The notes under the pieces: model-generated
What the model saw: the letters and a program-made list of their open reading frames with translations, nothing else
What the model was told of the DNA's origin: nothing
The model's database searches: none
Translations under genes and position numbers: made by a program
Assembly (NCBI RefSeq): GCF_025363195.1
Contig: NZ_JANYEK010000246.1
Coordinates: forward strand, 1 to 49,353
Direction of reading: 5' to 3'
Length of the DNA: 49,353 nt
Source of the DNA: Sphingomonas sp.
GTDB lineage: Bacteria; Pseudomonadota; Alphaproteobacteria; Sphingomonadales; Sphingomonadaceae
In this document: positions 23,215 to 33,411 of the stretch, piece by piece
Layout: every line of letters starts with the position of its first letter
How positions within the stretch are numbered: position 1 is the stretch's first letter

Positions 23215-24009
23215 TTACAGGAAGAACGTTCCCTCAATCACGGTGACGCAGGTGCCCGCGAGCACGACCCGGCCGCCGTCCAACCGGCACGCCAGATGTC
23301 CGCCGCGTGCGCTCGCCTGAAACGCGGTAAAGCTGTCACGCCCAAGCCGCTTCGCCCAATAGGGCACCATCACGGCGTGCGCCGAACCGGTCACCGGATC
23401 CTCGTCGATGCCGCCGCCAGGCGCGAAGGCACGGCTGACGATATCGGTCTCAGTACCCGGTGCGCTGACGATCGTCAGCCAGTCGCCATAAGCGGCCAAG
23501 CGGCGAAAATCGGGGTCGACCGCGCGCACCTGCGCCTCGTTTTCCAGCACGATGAGGGCGTAACGGTGTTCGTGCCACAAAGTCTCGACCGCGTCATCGA
23601 GCCCGAGCGCCGCGAGGACCTCCGGCAGCGGTTTCGGGCTCGGCGTCCAGGTGGGCAACGCCAGTTCATAGCCATCGCCCGACCGTGTCACGTCTAGCAG
23701 GCCCGCCTTGCGGGTGGCGAAGCGGACGCGGTCGCGCGCCGGATCGCTCGACAGTACGAAATGCCCGCTGGCGAGCGTGGCATGGCCGCACATAACCACC
23801 TCGCTGGTGGGCGTGAACCAGCGCAGTTCGAAATCCGCCATCCCGTCTTGGCTCGCAACGATGAAAGCCGTTTCGCTGAGATTGTTTTCCGCCGCGATCG
23901 CCTGCAAAATCGCGTCGTCGAGCCATGAACCCAGTGGCATCACCGCCGCGGGATTGCCTTCGAACGCAGCACCCGCGAACGCATCGATCTGGACGAAGGG
24001 TATTCTCAC
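23215..24009 (-). CDS. PhzF family isomerase/epimerase-like protein
   Basis: A 264-residue PhzF-family protein, a diaminopimelate epimerase-like fold. The opening IPFVQIDAF...FEGNPAAVMPL, the catalytic glutamate in the NNLSETAFI segment (near residue 44), the CGHATLA loop, and FAPGGGIDEDPVTGSAHAVM are the family's most conserved blocks. In PhzF the glutamate acts as general acid/base in isomerisation of DHHA; housekeeping homologues such as YddE have no known substrate, and there are no phenazine genes here. The GTG start at 24009 overlaps the stop of the CDF gene by four bases (GTGA), so it is the last gene of a coupled pdxH-CDF-phzF operon. Confidence 0.87.
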   Translation of the reverse strand: MRIPFVQIDAFAGAAFEGNPAAVMPLGSWLDDAILQAIAAENNLSETAFIVASQDGMADFELRWFTPTSEVVMCGHATLASGHFVLSSDPARDRVRFATRKAGLLDVTRSGDGYELALPTWTPSPKPLPEVLAALGLDDAVETLWHEHRYALIVLENEAQVRAVDPDFRRLAAYGDWLTIVSAPGTETDIVSRAFAPGGGIDEDPVTGSAHAVMVPYWAKRLGRDSFTAFQASARGGHLACRLDGGRVVLAGTCVTVIEGTFFL

Positions 24010-24950
24010 AGGCGTTTCCCGAACCAATGTGGCGTAACATCCGCCTCGACCAGAGGATTGTCTGTATCGACATGACCCTCGGGATCAAGATGGATCAGCA
24101 CCTCGACCTTGGGATAGACCTTGCGCAATGCCAATTCGACACCCTCGACGATGTCGTGCGCCGCAATCATCGTCAGGTCACGCCCGACCTCCATATGGAA
24201 TTGCGCGAAATCGTGGCTGCCGGAGCGCCGCGTGCGGAAATCGTGGATACCCTTGATCCCTGGCTGGCGCGCGACGACTTCAATGAAGCGGGCGCGCTCA
24301 CCCTCCGGCCATTCCTTGTCCATCAACTGGTCGATCGCGTTGGACGAAGCCTGGAACGCGCCCCAGGCCAGCCACAAGGCAATCACGATCCCCATCACCG
24401 GATCGGCCCCGCGCACGCCGATATATTGATCGAGCACCAACGCAACGATGACCGACCCGTTGAGCAAAACGTCCGACTGATAGTGAATATTGTCAGCCAT
24501 GATCGCAACCGATCCGGTCTGGCGGATGATGCGGCGCTGATAGCCCAGCAGCACGATCGTCGCGAGGATCGCGACCAACGATACGCCGATGCCGAAATCC
24601 GCGCCTTGCGTGGGGGTTGTCTCGCCGAACGCCATGATCGCGCGCCACGCGATGGCACCAGCGGAGGCGGTGATCAGGGCGACCTGAAACAATGCCGCCA
24701 GCGCCTCCGCCTTGCCGTGGCCAAAGCGATGATCGTGATCGGCGGGTTCCGCCGCGAGCTTCACGCCGTACAGGGTGACGAGGCTGGCGAGCAGATCGAG
24801 CCCGGTATCGGCAAGTGAGCCCAGCATCGCCACCGACCCCGTCACCCAGGCGGCATAGCCCTTTAGCAGCAGCAGGAAGCAGGCCATCGCCACACTGGCG
24901 AAAGCGGCGCGGACGGCGAAGGGAATGGCGCGGCGCTGGTCTTCGGTCAT
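24006..24950 (-). CDS. Cation diffusion facilitator family transporter (FieF-like)
   Basis: A 314-residue divalent metal/proton antiporter of the inner membrane. Six membrane segments are followed by a cytoplasmic C-terminal metal-binding domain. The transport site is D48 and D52 in SLADTGLDLLASL with H156 and D160 in NIHYQSDVLLNG, the same D-D-H-D set as E. coli FieF, which suggests zinc, iron or cadmium export. The conserved HDHRFGHGKAE loop lies between helices two and three. I start it at the ATG at 24950, which overlaps the pdxH stop (ATGA); the frame upstream is not part of it. It is coupled to pdxH before it and phzF after it, a combination whose functional logic is not evident. Confidence 0.92.
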   Translation of the reverse strand: MTEDQRRAIPFAVRAAFASVAMACFLLLLKGYAAWVTGSVAMLGSLADTGLDLLASLVTLYGVKLAAEPADHDHRFGHGKAEALAALFQVALITASAGAIAWRAIMAFGETTPTQGADFGIGVSLVAILATIVLLGYQRRIIRQTGSVAIMADNIHYQSDVLLNGSVIVALVLDQYIGVRGADPVMGIVIALWLAWGAFQASSNAIDQLMDKEWPEGERARFIEVVARQPGIKGIHDFRTRRSGSHDFAQFHMEVGRDLTMIAAHDIVEGVELALRKVYPKVEVLIHLDPEGHVDTDNPLVEADVTPHWFGKRL

Positions 24951-25525
24951 GGGTAGAGCAAGCCTTCGTCCCAACCCGATGCAGTGCGCGTGAACAGGCG
25001 GCGTTCGTGCAGGCGGTGCGCGCGATCCTGCCAGAATTCGATTGCCGAGGGCGTCACGCGGTAGCCCCCCCAATGTGGCGGGCGCGCCACGTCGCCACCG
25101 GCGAAACGCGCTTCCATTTCGGCAAAGCGCGCCTCGAAGGTTTCACGATCGGCAAGCGGGCGCGATTGGTCCGAGGCCCAGGCACCCAGTTGCGAATCGC
25201 GACTGCGGCTGGAGAAATACGCGTCGGACTCGGCATCGGTCGCCAAGCCGATGGTACCTTCAATCCGTATCTGGCGGCGCAGCGACTTCCAGTGGAACAG
25301 CAATGCAACATCCGGTGCGACCGCCATGTCGCCCGCCTTGCGGCTCTCGCGATTGGTGTAGAAGACGAAGCCGTCCGGCCCATGCCCCTTGAGCAGCACC
25401 ATCCGGGATGACGGTCGCCCGTGGGCATCCACCGTCGCCAGCGCCATCGCGTTGGGGTCGTTCGGCTCGCTTACCTTCGCTTCCGCGAACCAGACGTCGA
25501 ACAGGGCGAAGGGATCGTCAGTCAT
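24947..25525 (-). CDS. pdxH: Pyridoxamine 5'-phosphate oxidase
   Basis: A 192-residue FMN enzyme that oxidises pyridoxamine or pyridoxine 5'-phosphate to pyridoxal phosphate in the salvage and de novo B6 pathways. Family features are PNAMALATVDAHGRPSSRMVLLKG, VFYTNRESRKAGDM, LLFHWKSLRRQIRIEG, the FMN/PLP contact SRDSQLGAWASDQSRPL, and the C-terminal IEFWQ...RLHERRLF with closing GWDEGLLYP. Most homologues are 195-220 residues; this one is at the short end but complete. The ATG at 25525 begins the conserved TDDPFALFDVWF; the much longer upstream frame is not supported. It heads a coupled three-gene operon and is divergent from the ATP-grasp gene across 159 bases. Confidence 0.94.
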   Translation of the reverse strand: MTDDPFALFDVWFAEAKVSEPNDPNAMALATVDAHGRPSSRMVLLKGHGPDGFVFYTNRESRKAGDMAVAPDVALLFHWKSLRRQIRIEGTIGLATDAESDAYFSSRSRDSQLGAWASDQSRPLADRETFEARFAEMEARFAGGDVARPPHWGGYRVTPSAIEFWQDRAHRLHERRLFTRTASGWDEGLLYP

Positions 25526-25684
25526 GATCGCGCTGTAGCGAAGCTTGGCGGTGAACGAAACCTCGTTCCCCGCAGGCCGGGGAACCCTACAAGTTTGCGA
25601 AGTCCCGTGTTGCACCCGCGAAAAGTTTGTGGCCAAGACGGTTGTGGGTGGGAGAATGATCGCAATGGCAGCATTCGAGAATTG

Positions 25685-28168
25685 ATGGCGACTGCAGCCG
25701 CCTCGTCCCTGCTCGATGCAAATACCCATGCGCGACGCTGGATCGCCGACTATTGCCAGCAATATCTACACGGTGACGTATTGTGTGCCGCGCAGGCAGA
25801 CCCCGCCTGGACCGCGGTGTTGGAGGAACTGGCGGCGGTCGCGGGTGATAATCTTGGGCATGCGCGCGAGCGGGCGCAACGCCATGCCGAGGATATCGGC
25901 ACCGGTTTTCGCATCATCGGGGAGAGCGACGAGAGGCCTTGGCCCGTCTCTCCAGTACCACTGCTGATCGAGAGCGACGAATGGGCCCATATCGCCGCCG
26001 GGGTGCGGCAGCGCGCCGAGTTGATGGAGACCTTGCTCGTCGATCTGTACGATCAGGCTCGTTATGTCGAAACCGGACTGATCCCCGCGGCGTTGGTCGG
26101 GGGAAGCCCGTATTTCCTGCGCCCGATGGTCGGCCTGACGCCGCCGGGTGGGTATCACCTGCATTTCATCGCGATGGATCTGGGTCGCGGACCAACCGGC
26201 GAATGGCGCGTACTCGGCGATCATCTGCGCGCCCCCGCCGGGGCCGGGTATGCGCTGGAAAACCGGCTGGCCGTGTCGCGTACACTCGGCGGCCTGCAAT
26301 CGCGGTTGAATGTCGAACGCCACGCGCCGTTCTTCGCCGCTTTCCGCGAAGGCCTCGCCGCCGCGTGCCGTCGCGTCGAGCCGCGTATCGGCCTGCTTAC
26401 ACCGGGGCGCTATTCGGCGAGCTATGCCGAGCAGGCGCATCTCGCGCGCTATCTAGGGCTGTTGCTGGTCGAAGGCGATGACCTCGCGGTGCTGGAGGAC
26501 CGGCTCTACGTTCGCACGATCGGCGGGCTCAAGCGCATCGACGCGATCTGGCATCGCAGCGATCCACGCATGCTCGATCCGCTGGCGTTCGATTCGCATT
26601 CGCGCATTGGCGTGCCCGGGCTGATCGATGCTATGGCGGCCGGCGAAGTCGTCGTCTCCAATGCACCGGGCGCGGGCGTGCTGGAAAGTGCCGCATTCGG
26701 AGCATTCCTGCCGCGCCTCGCCGCAAGGCTGACCGGGCGCGACCTAATCCTGCCCAACATCGCGACCTGGTGGTGCGGGCAGGAAGCCGAGTGCGCACGC
26801 GTCATCGAGGATTTTGAAGCGCTGCTGATCGGCCCGGCGTTTGGAGTCGCCCCGTTGGGCTTGCCGAAGGGGCGACCGGTCCACGGTGCCGATCTGTCGG
26901 CGGAGGAGCGCACCGTCCTCCTCGCCGATCTGAAACGCCGCCCGCAGGATTATGTCGCGCAGGAGATCGTGCGCCTGTCGACCATGCCGGTCGTCGCCGA
27001 CAATGCGTTGGTCGCTCGCCCCTTCACCCTGCGTGTCTTCGCGGCACGCGGCGGCGACGGAAATTGGGTCGTGATGCCCGGTGGCTTCGCGCGGATTGGC
27101 GAAGACAGCGATTCCCGCGCCAGCGTGATGGGCGAAGGCGCGTGGTCCGCCGATGTCGTCATCCACGGGCCACATACGGTCGAGCCCGTCTCGCTGCTGC
27201 CCGCAACCGATTCGGTCCACATCCGTCGCAACCCCGGCACCTTGCCGAGCCGGGTCGCCGACAATGTTTTCTGGCTCGGGCGTTATCTCGAACGCGGCGA
27301 GGCGTTGCTGAATATCATCCGCGTGATGCTGGGCAATTCGATCGACGCGGATGCCGGGGCAGCGCTGAACGCGGCGACGGTGGGCAAGCTCGTCGGGCTG
27401 GTCGTCAACGCCGGCGCGGCTCCGCATCCGGCAAGCCTGCGCCGCACCGACCTGACGCAGTTCGCGCGCACCGCGATGGATGCCGAAACCGACTGGCAGA
27501 GCGTGCGCGAGATCAATCGTCACGCTCGCAGCATCGGTCAAGGATCGCGAGATCGCCTGTCGGCCGACGTCATCCGCCTGCTCGATGCGCCGCACCCGAC
27601 GCGCGGCGGCATGCTCGATCGTGCTGGATCGCTGCAGCGCCGCTACGCCGCTTTGTCGGGCCTGTCGGGCGAGCATATGAGCAGGACCGCATCTTGGCGC
27701 TTCCACGATCTCGGGCGGCGAATCGAACGCGCACTAACCCTGACACGCGCTGTTTGGGCGTTCGGCCTAGGCGGCGCGAGCGCGGACGACCTGTCCACCC
27801 TGCTCGACCTCGCCGACAGCCAGATCAGCTATCGCCAGCGCTATCTGACCGGCATCGCCCGCGTGCCGGTGGTCGATCTGGTCGCACTCGACCCTGGCAA
27901 CCCACGCGCGCTGGCGTTCCAGATCGAGGCGATCTGCGCACACATGAAGGCGCTGCCGGTGCTGGAAGATGACGGCATGGACGAGGCGCAGCAGGCGCAG
28001 GCGACCGTGCTCAACGCGATCATTTGTACCGCGACGGCGGCGGGGCTGGATGCGGACGTTTTGGGCGATATCGAACGCCGGTTGTTCGCCCTGTCGAACG
28101 CGGTGGCGCGCCGGTATTTCCTGCAAGGCGCAGAGCCACTGCGTGCGGCCGGGATGACGTTGGCGTGA
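25685..28168 (+). CDS. Circularly permuted ATP-grasp type 2 protein fused to an alpha-E domain
   Basis: An 827-residue fusion. Residues 1 to about 510 are the circularly permuted ATP-grasp type 2 domain (DUF404/DUF407): LPVSPVPLLIES-like start of the core, LYDQARYVETGLIPAALVGGSPYFLRPMVG, LENRLAVSRTLG, LLTPGRYSASYAEQAHLARYLGLLLVEGDDL, and the ATP-grasp end VARPFTLRVFAARGGDGNWVVMPGGFARI. From about residue 518 (LPSRVADNVFWLGRYLERGE) to the end is an all-helical alpha-E domain (DUF403). The two are usually separate neighbouring genes. ATP-grasp enzymes make amide or related bonds, so a role in peptide ligation or modification is predicted in the literature, but no product is known. ATG at 25685 has no clear ribosome binding site. 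A transglutaminase-like gene follows with a GTGA overlap. Confidence 0.87.
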   Translation: MATAAASSLLDANTHARRWIADYCQQYLHGDVLCAAQADPAWTAVLEELAAVAGDNLGHARERAQRHAEDIGTGFRIIGESDERPWPVSPVPLLIESDEWAHIAAGVRQRAELMETLLVDLYDQARYVETGLIPAALVGGSPYFLRPMVGLTPPGGYHLHFIAMDLGRGPTGEWRVLGDHLRAPAGAGYALENRLAVSRTLGGLQSRLNVERHAPFFAAFREGLAAACRRVEPRIGLLTPGRYSASYAEQAHLARYLGLLLVEGDDLAVLEDRLYVRTIGGLKRIDAIWHRSDPRMLDPLAFDSHSRIGVPGLIDAMAAGEVVVSNAPGAGVLESAAFGAFLPRLAARLTGRDLILPNIATWWCGQEAECARVIEDFEALLIGPAFGVAPLGLPKGRPVHGADLSAEERTVLLADLKRRPQDYVAQEIVRLSTMPVVADNALVARPFTLRVFAARGGDGNWVVMPGGFARIGEDSDSRASVMGEGAWSADVVIHGPHTVEPVSLLPATDSVHIRRNPGTLPSRVADNVFWLGRYLERGEALLNIIRVMLGNSIDADAGAALNAATVGKLVGLVVNAGAAPHPASLRRTDLTQFARTAMDAETDWQSVREINRHARSIGQGSRDRLSADVIRLLDAPHPTRGGMLDRAGSLQRRYAALSGLSGEHMSRTASWRFHDLGRRIERALTLTRAVWAFGLGGASADDLSTLLDLADSQISYRQRYLTGIARVPVVDLVALDPGNPRALAFQIEAICAHMKALPVLEDDGMDEAQQAQATVLNAIICTATAAGLDADVLGDIERRLFALSNAVARRYFLQGAEPLRAAGMTLA

Positions 28169-29055
28169 TCTACGACATCCGCCACGTCACGCGCTTCGAT
28201 TACGGCAATAGCGTGAATTTCGCGCGCTGCAATTTGCGGCTGAAGCCGATTCACTGGTCCGGCCAGACGCTGGAGGACTATCATCTCACTATCTCCCCAT
28301 CCGGCCGTACCTCGCCCGCCCGTGCCGAGGCGGGCCTCGCCAATGTCACCCGGCTGGTGATCGAGGAGCCTGTGCGCCATCTCCTGATCGAAAGTGTGTC
28401 GCGAATCTTGGTCGATCGACGGATCCCGATGCCGTCCGCTGCCGACCCGACGCTAGCCGAGGTCGCCGCACAGGCACGCGCCAGCCGCGACCCTTCGCCT
28501 GCCGGGCCAGCCAATTACCTCTTCCCCTCGCCGCTGATACCGCTCGACCGCGATATCGCAGAATGGTGTGCGATTGATCTCGCGCCCGATCGACCGTGCC
28601 TCGACGCCGCGATCGCGCTAGCGCGGCGCATTCAGGAAGAATTCGAGTTCGATACCGAAGCGACCTTGGTCGATACCAAGCCGCACGACGCCTTCGTCAA
28701 GCGCGGCGGCGTATGCCAGGATTTCGCACAGATCATGATCACCGGCCTGCGTGCCGCCGGGTTGCCCGCCGCTTACGCCTCGGGTTATATCCGCACGATC
28801 CCGCCGCCCGGCGAGGACCGTCTGGTCGGTGCCGATGCCACGCACGCCTGGGTGCTGTTGTGGTGCGGCGACCAGCTCGGCTGGGTCGGTGTTGACCCGA
28901 CCAACGGTATTTGGATGGCAGGCGACCATATCGTCATGGCCATCGGTCGCGATTATGCCGAGATCGCGCCGATCGACGGCATCGTGCTGGGGTCCGGCGC
29001 GCAGAAGATGGAGGTCAGCGTCGATGTTGCGCCATCGGTCCAACCGATCGTCTGA
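28165..29055 (+). CDS. Transglutaminase-like family protein
   Basis: A 296-residue transglutaminase-like (bacterial, N-terminal domain plus core) protein. The N-terminal beta domain begins IYDIRHVTRFDYGNSVNFARCNLRLKP and is characteristic of this bacterial group. The papain-like core has the active-site cysteine in FVKRGGVCQDFAQIM (about residue 191), the histidine in GADATHAWVLLW, and the aspartate in GVDPTN, so the triad is complete. Such enzymes are predicted cysteine peptidases or amidases acting on peptides. The GTG start at 28165 overlaps the stop of the ATP-grasp/alpha-E fusion (GTGA). The fixed gene pairing suggests they act on one substrate, one forming and the other trimming or cross-linking it. 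No signal peptide, so cytoplasmic. Confidence 0.9.
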   Translation: MIYDIRHVTRFDYGNSVNFARCNLRLKPIHWSGQTLEDYHLTISPSGRTSPARAEAGLANVTRLVIEEPVRHLLIESVSRILVDRRIPMPSAADPTLAEVAAQARASRDPSPAGPANYLFPSPLIPLDRDIAEWCAIDLAPDRPCLDAAIALARRIQEEFEFDTEATLVDTKPHDAFVKRGGVCQDFAQIMITGLRAAGLPAAYASGYIRTIPPPGEDRLVGADATHAWVLLWCGDQLGWVGVDPTNGIWMAGDHIVMAIGRDYAEIAPIDGIVLGSGAQKMEVSVDVAPSVQPIV

Positions 29056-29137
29056 CCACGCGAATTCAGCGCGGGGTTTGCACTCGCCGTCGCGATCCCC
29101 CAAATAGCCAGCGACAAGTCCAAACCAGAGGAACCCC

Positions 29138-30070
29138 GTGGCCGATCCCTATAAAACGCTTGGCGTAGAACGCACCGCCAGCGAGGCCGAGATCAAGAAG
29201 GCGTATCGCAAGCTCGCCAAGGAGTTGCACCCGGATCGCAACAAGGACAATCCCAAGGCGACCGAGCGCTTCAGCCAGACGACCAACGCGTATGATCTGC
29301 TGACCGACAAGGACAAGCGCGCGCGCTTCGACCGCGGCGAGATCGACGGCGATGGCAACCCGGCTGCGCCGTTCGGCTTCGGCAATGGCGGCAGTGGTGG
29401 TGCGGGCCAGGGCGGATTCCAGGGCGGCAATTTCGGCGGCGAAGGGGTCGACGTCAGCGACCTATTCGAGGGCCTGTTCGGCGGTGGCCAACGCGGCGGT
29501 GGAGGGTTTTCCAGCGGCTTTGGCGGGTTCGGTCGCAAGCAGCCGCAGCCCAAGGGCGCGAATATCGGCTATAAGCTGAACGTCCCGTTCACCGATGCGG
29601 CGACCCTAGCGCCGCAACGCGTGACGCTGGCCGACAACAAGACGATCGACTTGAAATTGCCCGCCGGGTTCGAAAACAATATGCAGATGCGCTTGACCGG
29701 CAAGGGGCAGCCCGGCCCCGGCGGCAATGGCGACGGCATGGTGACGATCACCGTCCAGCCGCATCGCTTCTTCACGCGTGACGGCGACGATGTGCGGCTC
29801 GATTTACCGGTCAATCTGGCTGAGGCTGTGCTGGGCGCGCCCGTTCGCGTACCGACGGTCGAGGGGGCGGTGATGCTCTCGATCCCCGCGGGATCGACCT
29901 CAGGCAAGACGCTCCGCCTGCGCGGGCGCGGCTTCCACCGTAAGGATGGCACGCGCGGCGATCAGCTTGTTACCCTGATGGTCGACCTGCCGGTCGGTGA
30001 CGATGCGCTGGTTGAATTCGCGAAGAGCTGGGATAACAAGGGGAACCCGCGCGGCAATCTGGGCGTCTGA
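29138..30070 (+). CDS. DnaJ/CbpA-type J-domain chaperone
   Basis: A 310-residue type B J-protein. The J domain spans residues 1-68 with the HPD motif at 31-33 (KELHPDRNKDNP). A Gly/Phe-rich linker follows at about 77-135 (FGFGNGGSGGAGQGGFQGGNFGGEGVDVSDLFEGLFGG). There is no zinc finger, so it is of the CbpA/DnaJ-B class rather than DnaJ proper. Two C-terminal substrate-binding beta domains are recognised in NVPFTDAATLAPQRVTL and in LDLPVNLAEAVLGAPVRVPTVEG with RLRGRGFHRKDGTRGDQLVTLMVDLP. It should stimulate DnaK. The start is GTG at 29138, preceded by AGAGGAAC. It lies 82 bases after the transglutaminase gene and 6 before YihY. Confidence 0.93.
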   Translation: MADPYKTLGVERTASEAEIKKAYRKLAKELHPDRNKDNPKATERFSQTTNAYDLLTDKDKRARFDRGEIDGDGNPAAPFGFGNGGSGGAGQGGFQGGNFGGEGVDVSDLFEGLFGGGQRGGGGFSSGFGGFGRKQPQPKGANIGYKLNVPFTDAATLAPQRVTLADNKTIDLKLPAGFENNMQMRLTGKGQPGPGGNGDGMVTITVQPHRFFTRDGDDVRLDLPVNLAEAVLGAPVRVPTVEGAVMLSIPAGSTSGKTLRLRGRGFHRKDGTRGDQLVTLMVDLPVGDDALVEFAKSWDNKGNPRGNLGV

Positions 30071-30076
30071 CTCCTC

Positions 30077-31057
30077 GTGACCGATGTATCTCCCGCCTCG
30101 CCCGAAGAACGTGCCGCTCATGGCGAGGCGGGGCCGAAACCCGAAGACGCGCCGCCCGTCATCAAACCGTTCGCCTTCGCCTGGCGCACGTTCAAGCGGG
30201 CCGCGATCGGTGTTTACACTGACGGCTTCACCTTTGCCGGCAACCTTGCCTATCTGACGTTGATGACGCTGTTTCCTTTTTTCATCGTTGCCGCCGCCGT
30301 GCTGTCGATCTTCGGGCAAAGCGCGGAGACGCAACGCGCGGTATCCTCCTTCCTCCACGTTTTGCCGCCCGATGTCGGCGACCTGTTACGCAAGCCGATC
30401 TCGGATGTGCTGAAGGCGCGAACTGGATCACTGCTCTGGTTCGGTGCGCTTGTCGGGCTATGGACGGTGGGCAGTTTCGTGGAGACCATCCGCGACATCT
30501 TCCGCCGCGCTTATGGTGCGCAGAGTACGTCGCCGATCTGGCGGGCGCGACTCGGCCTGACCTTGGCGATCATCGTTTCGGTGATCCTGGCGCTTCTGTC
30601 GTTCCTCATCCAGGGGCTGTTGCTCGCCGCCGAACAGTTCGTCTACCGTCTGCTCCCCTTCGCCGAGAATGCGGCGGGATGGATCGGTCTGTCGCGAATC
30701 ATTCCCGGTGTGGTGATGTTCGGCGCGCTGTACATGCTGTTCTACTCGGTCACGCCGTCCAAATATCGCTACAGCAAATGTCCGAAATGGCCCGGCGCTT
30801 TGTTCACCACTGGCTGGTGGGTCAGCATAACCGCTTTGTTGCCGCTCGTTCTGGGGCAACTCGGCGGTTATAACTTGACCTACGGCAGCCTTGCCGGTGT
30901 CGTGGTGATGTTGTTGTTCTTCTATCTGGTCGGGCTGGGCATTGTTTTCGGCGCACATCTGAACGCGGCACTGGCGGAACCCCCCGATAGCGGCGTACAG
31001 ACGCCAGCAACACATGCCCCGAGCATGGGCAAGGATGCGGAGGCGGCAACGGCGTGA
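30077..31057 (+). CDS. YihY/virulence factor BrkB family membrane protein
   Basis: A 326-residue polytopic membrane protein. The family region opens FAWRTFKRAAIGVYTDGFTFAGNLAYLTLMTLFPFFIVAAAVLSIFG and includes the highly conserved ENAAGWIGLSRIIPGVVMFGALYMLFYSVTPSKY and YGSLAGVVVMLLFFYLVGLGIVFGAHLNAAL motifs. About six membrane helices are present. The function of YihY/BrkB proteins is not known; older notes calling them ribonuclease BN are wrong. GTG start at 30077, six bases after the dnaJ-like stop; its stop overlaps the fabI start (GTGA). It therefore belongs to the same tightly packed run. Confidence 0.93.
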   Translation: MTDVSPASPEERAAHGEAGPKPEDAPPVIKPFAFAWRTFKRAAIGVYTDGFTFAGNLAYLTLMTLFPFFIVAAAVLSIFGQSAETQRAVSSFLHVLPPDVGDLLRKPISDVLKARTGSLLWFGALVGLWTVGSFVETIRDIFRRAYGAQSTSPIWRARLGLTLAIIVSVILALLSFLIQGLLLAAEQFVYRLLPFAENAAGWIGLSRIIPGVVMFGALYMLFYSVTPSKYRYSKCPKWPGALFTTGWWVSITALLPLVLGQLGGYNLTYGSLAGVVVMLLFFYLVGLGIVFGAHLNAALAEPPDSGVQTPATHAPSMGKDAEAATA

Positions 31058-31881
31058 ATGGATTGATGCAGGGCAAGCGCGGGCTCATCATGGGGCTCGC
31101 GAACGACAAGTCGCGCGCCTGGGGTATCGCGCAGAAGTTGGCCGAACATGGCGCGCAACTTGCGTTTAGTTACCAGGGCGAGGCGCTGGAAAAGCGCGTG
31201 CGACCACTCGCCGCCCAATTGGGTCAGGACTTCCTTATTCCCTGCGACGTATCGGATATGGGTGATCTCGACGCGTGCTTCGCTACGCTGGCCGAACGCT
31301 GGCCGACGATCGATTTCGTGGTCCATGCGATCGGCTTTTCCGACAAGAACGAACTGCGCGGCGGCTATGTCGACACCAGCCTCGATAATTTTCTGATGAC
31401 GATGAACATCAGCGTCTATTCGTTCGTCGCGGTGTGCAAGCGCGCCGCGGCGATGATGACGCCGATCGACCCGGAAACGGGACAAGGCGGCGGATCGCTG
31501 CTCACGCTCAGCTATTATGGCGCGGAAAAGGTTATCCCGCACTATAATGTCATGGGCGTGGCCAAGGCGGCGTTGGAGACCAGCGTGCAATATCTCAGCG
31601 TCGATCTGGGGCGCGACAACATCCGCGTCAACGCGATCTCCGCCGGGCCGATCAAGACGCTCGCCGCTTCGGGCATCGGCGATTTCCGCCTGATCCTGAA
31701 GTGGAACGAGTTAAACTCGCCGCTGAAGCGCAACGTTACGATCGAGGATGTCGGCGGCGCAGGGCTTTATCTATTGAGCGATTTAGCGAGCGGCGTGACC
31801 GGCGAGACGCATCACGTCGATGCGGGTTACAACGTCATCGGTATGAAGGCCGAGGATGCTCCGGATATCGCGTTGGTGTGA
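31054..31881 (+). CDS. fabI: Enoyl-[acyl-carrier-protein] reductase FabI
   Basis: A 275-residue NADH-dependent enoyl-ACP reductase of type II fatty acid synthesis. Catalytic residues are Y154 and Y164 with K171 (Y-x6-K), in LSYYGAEKVIPHYNVMGVAKAALE, aligned with E. coli Y146, Y156 and K163. The nucleotide-binding motif is GLANDKSRAWGIA at 14-26. The C-terminal GLYLLSDLASGVTGETHHVDAGYNVIGM is diagnostic. Triclosan-type inhibitors act on this family. The GTG start overlaps the YihY stop by four bases; the VOC gene start overlaps its own stop (TGATG). It is therefore in the coupled cluster that runs on to aroC, but regulation of the cluster cannot be deduced here. Confidence 0.96.
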   Translation: MNGLMQGKRGLIMGLANDKSRAWGIAQKLAEHGAQLAFSYQGEALEKRVRPLAAQLGQDFLIPCDVSDMGDLDACFATLAERWPTIDFVVHAIGFSDKNELRGGYVDTSLDNFLMTMNISVYSFVAVCKRAAAMMTPIDPETGQGGGSLLTLSYYGAEKVIPHYNVMGVAKAALETSVQYLSVDLGRDNIRVNAISAGPIKTLAASGIGDFRLILKWNELNSPLKRNVTIEDVGGAGLYLLSDLASGVTGETHHVDAGYNVIGMKAEDAPDIALV

Positions 31882-32245
31882 TGATGCTGGCGCTGGACCA
31901 TGTTCAGATCGCCATTCCGGCCAACAGTGAAGTGACGGCGCGCGACTTTTACGGTCGAATTCTAGGGCTGAGCGAGCATGACAAACCAATCGAACTCTTC
32001 GGTCGGGGCGGATGCTGGTTCGATCTTGGATTTCACCAGCTTCATCTCGGCGTTGATGCAGATTTCCGGCCAGCCAAGAAAGCGCATATTGCGCTGACTA
32101 CCGATGCGCTGGACACGTTACGCGTGCGCATCGAAAATGCGGGATTTCCAGTCCATGGCGACGTACCGATCAACGGTCGCCATCGATTCTTTACCGAGGA
32201 TCCATTCGGCAATCGGCTCGAAATTCTACAAATGGATTTTATCGG

Positions 32246-32249
<4 letters not shown>
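31881..32249 (+). CDS. VOC (glyoxalase/bleomycin resistance) family protein
   Basis: A 122-residue single-domain vicinal oxygen chelate protein. The two betaalphabetabetabeta modules are visible: [28 protein letters not shown] with the first metal histidine, then [13 protein letters not shown], and the second half [22 protein letters not shown]...[18 protein letters not shown]. The final glutamate (LEI) and the histidine in GFHQLHLG are likely metal ligands. Members include fosfomycin-modifying and dioxygenase-like proteins; the substrate here is not known. It overlaps fabI by one base and aroC by four (ATGA). The alternative start three bases later is possible. Confidence 0.85.
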
Positions 32250-33313
<1,064 letters not shown>

Positions 33314-33411
33314 GCTTCGATCAGCGGTTCGAATCCGGAGATAGAGAGAGCCACCGTTCAAGCATTGGTGCGTTTTATTTACTGACCCGAATGAATCGGG
33401 ACAGGAGAAGT

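Noticed and set aside
33325-33360. tRNA-like T-arm (GGTTCGAATCC) after aroC
   Set aside because: No acceptor, D or anticodon arm can be built around it; the match to the T-loop consensus alone is not enough.
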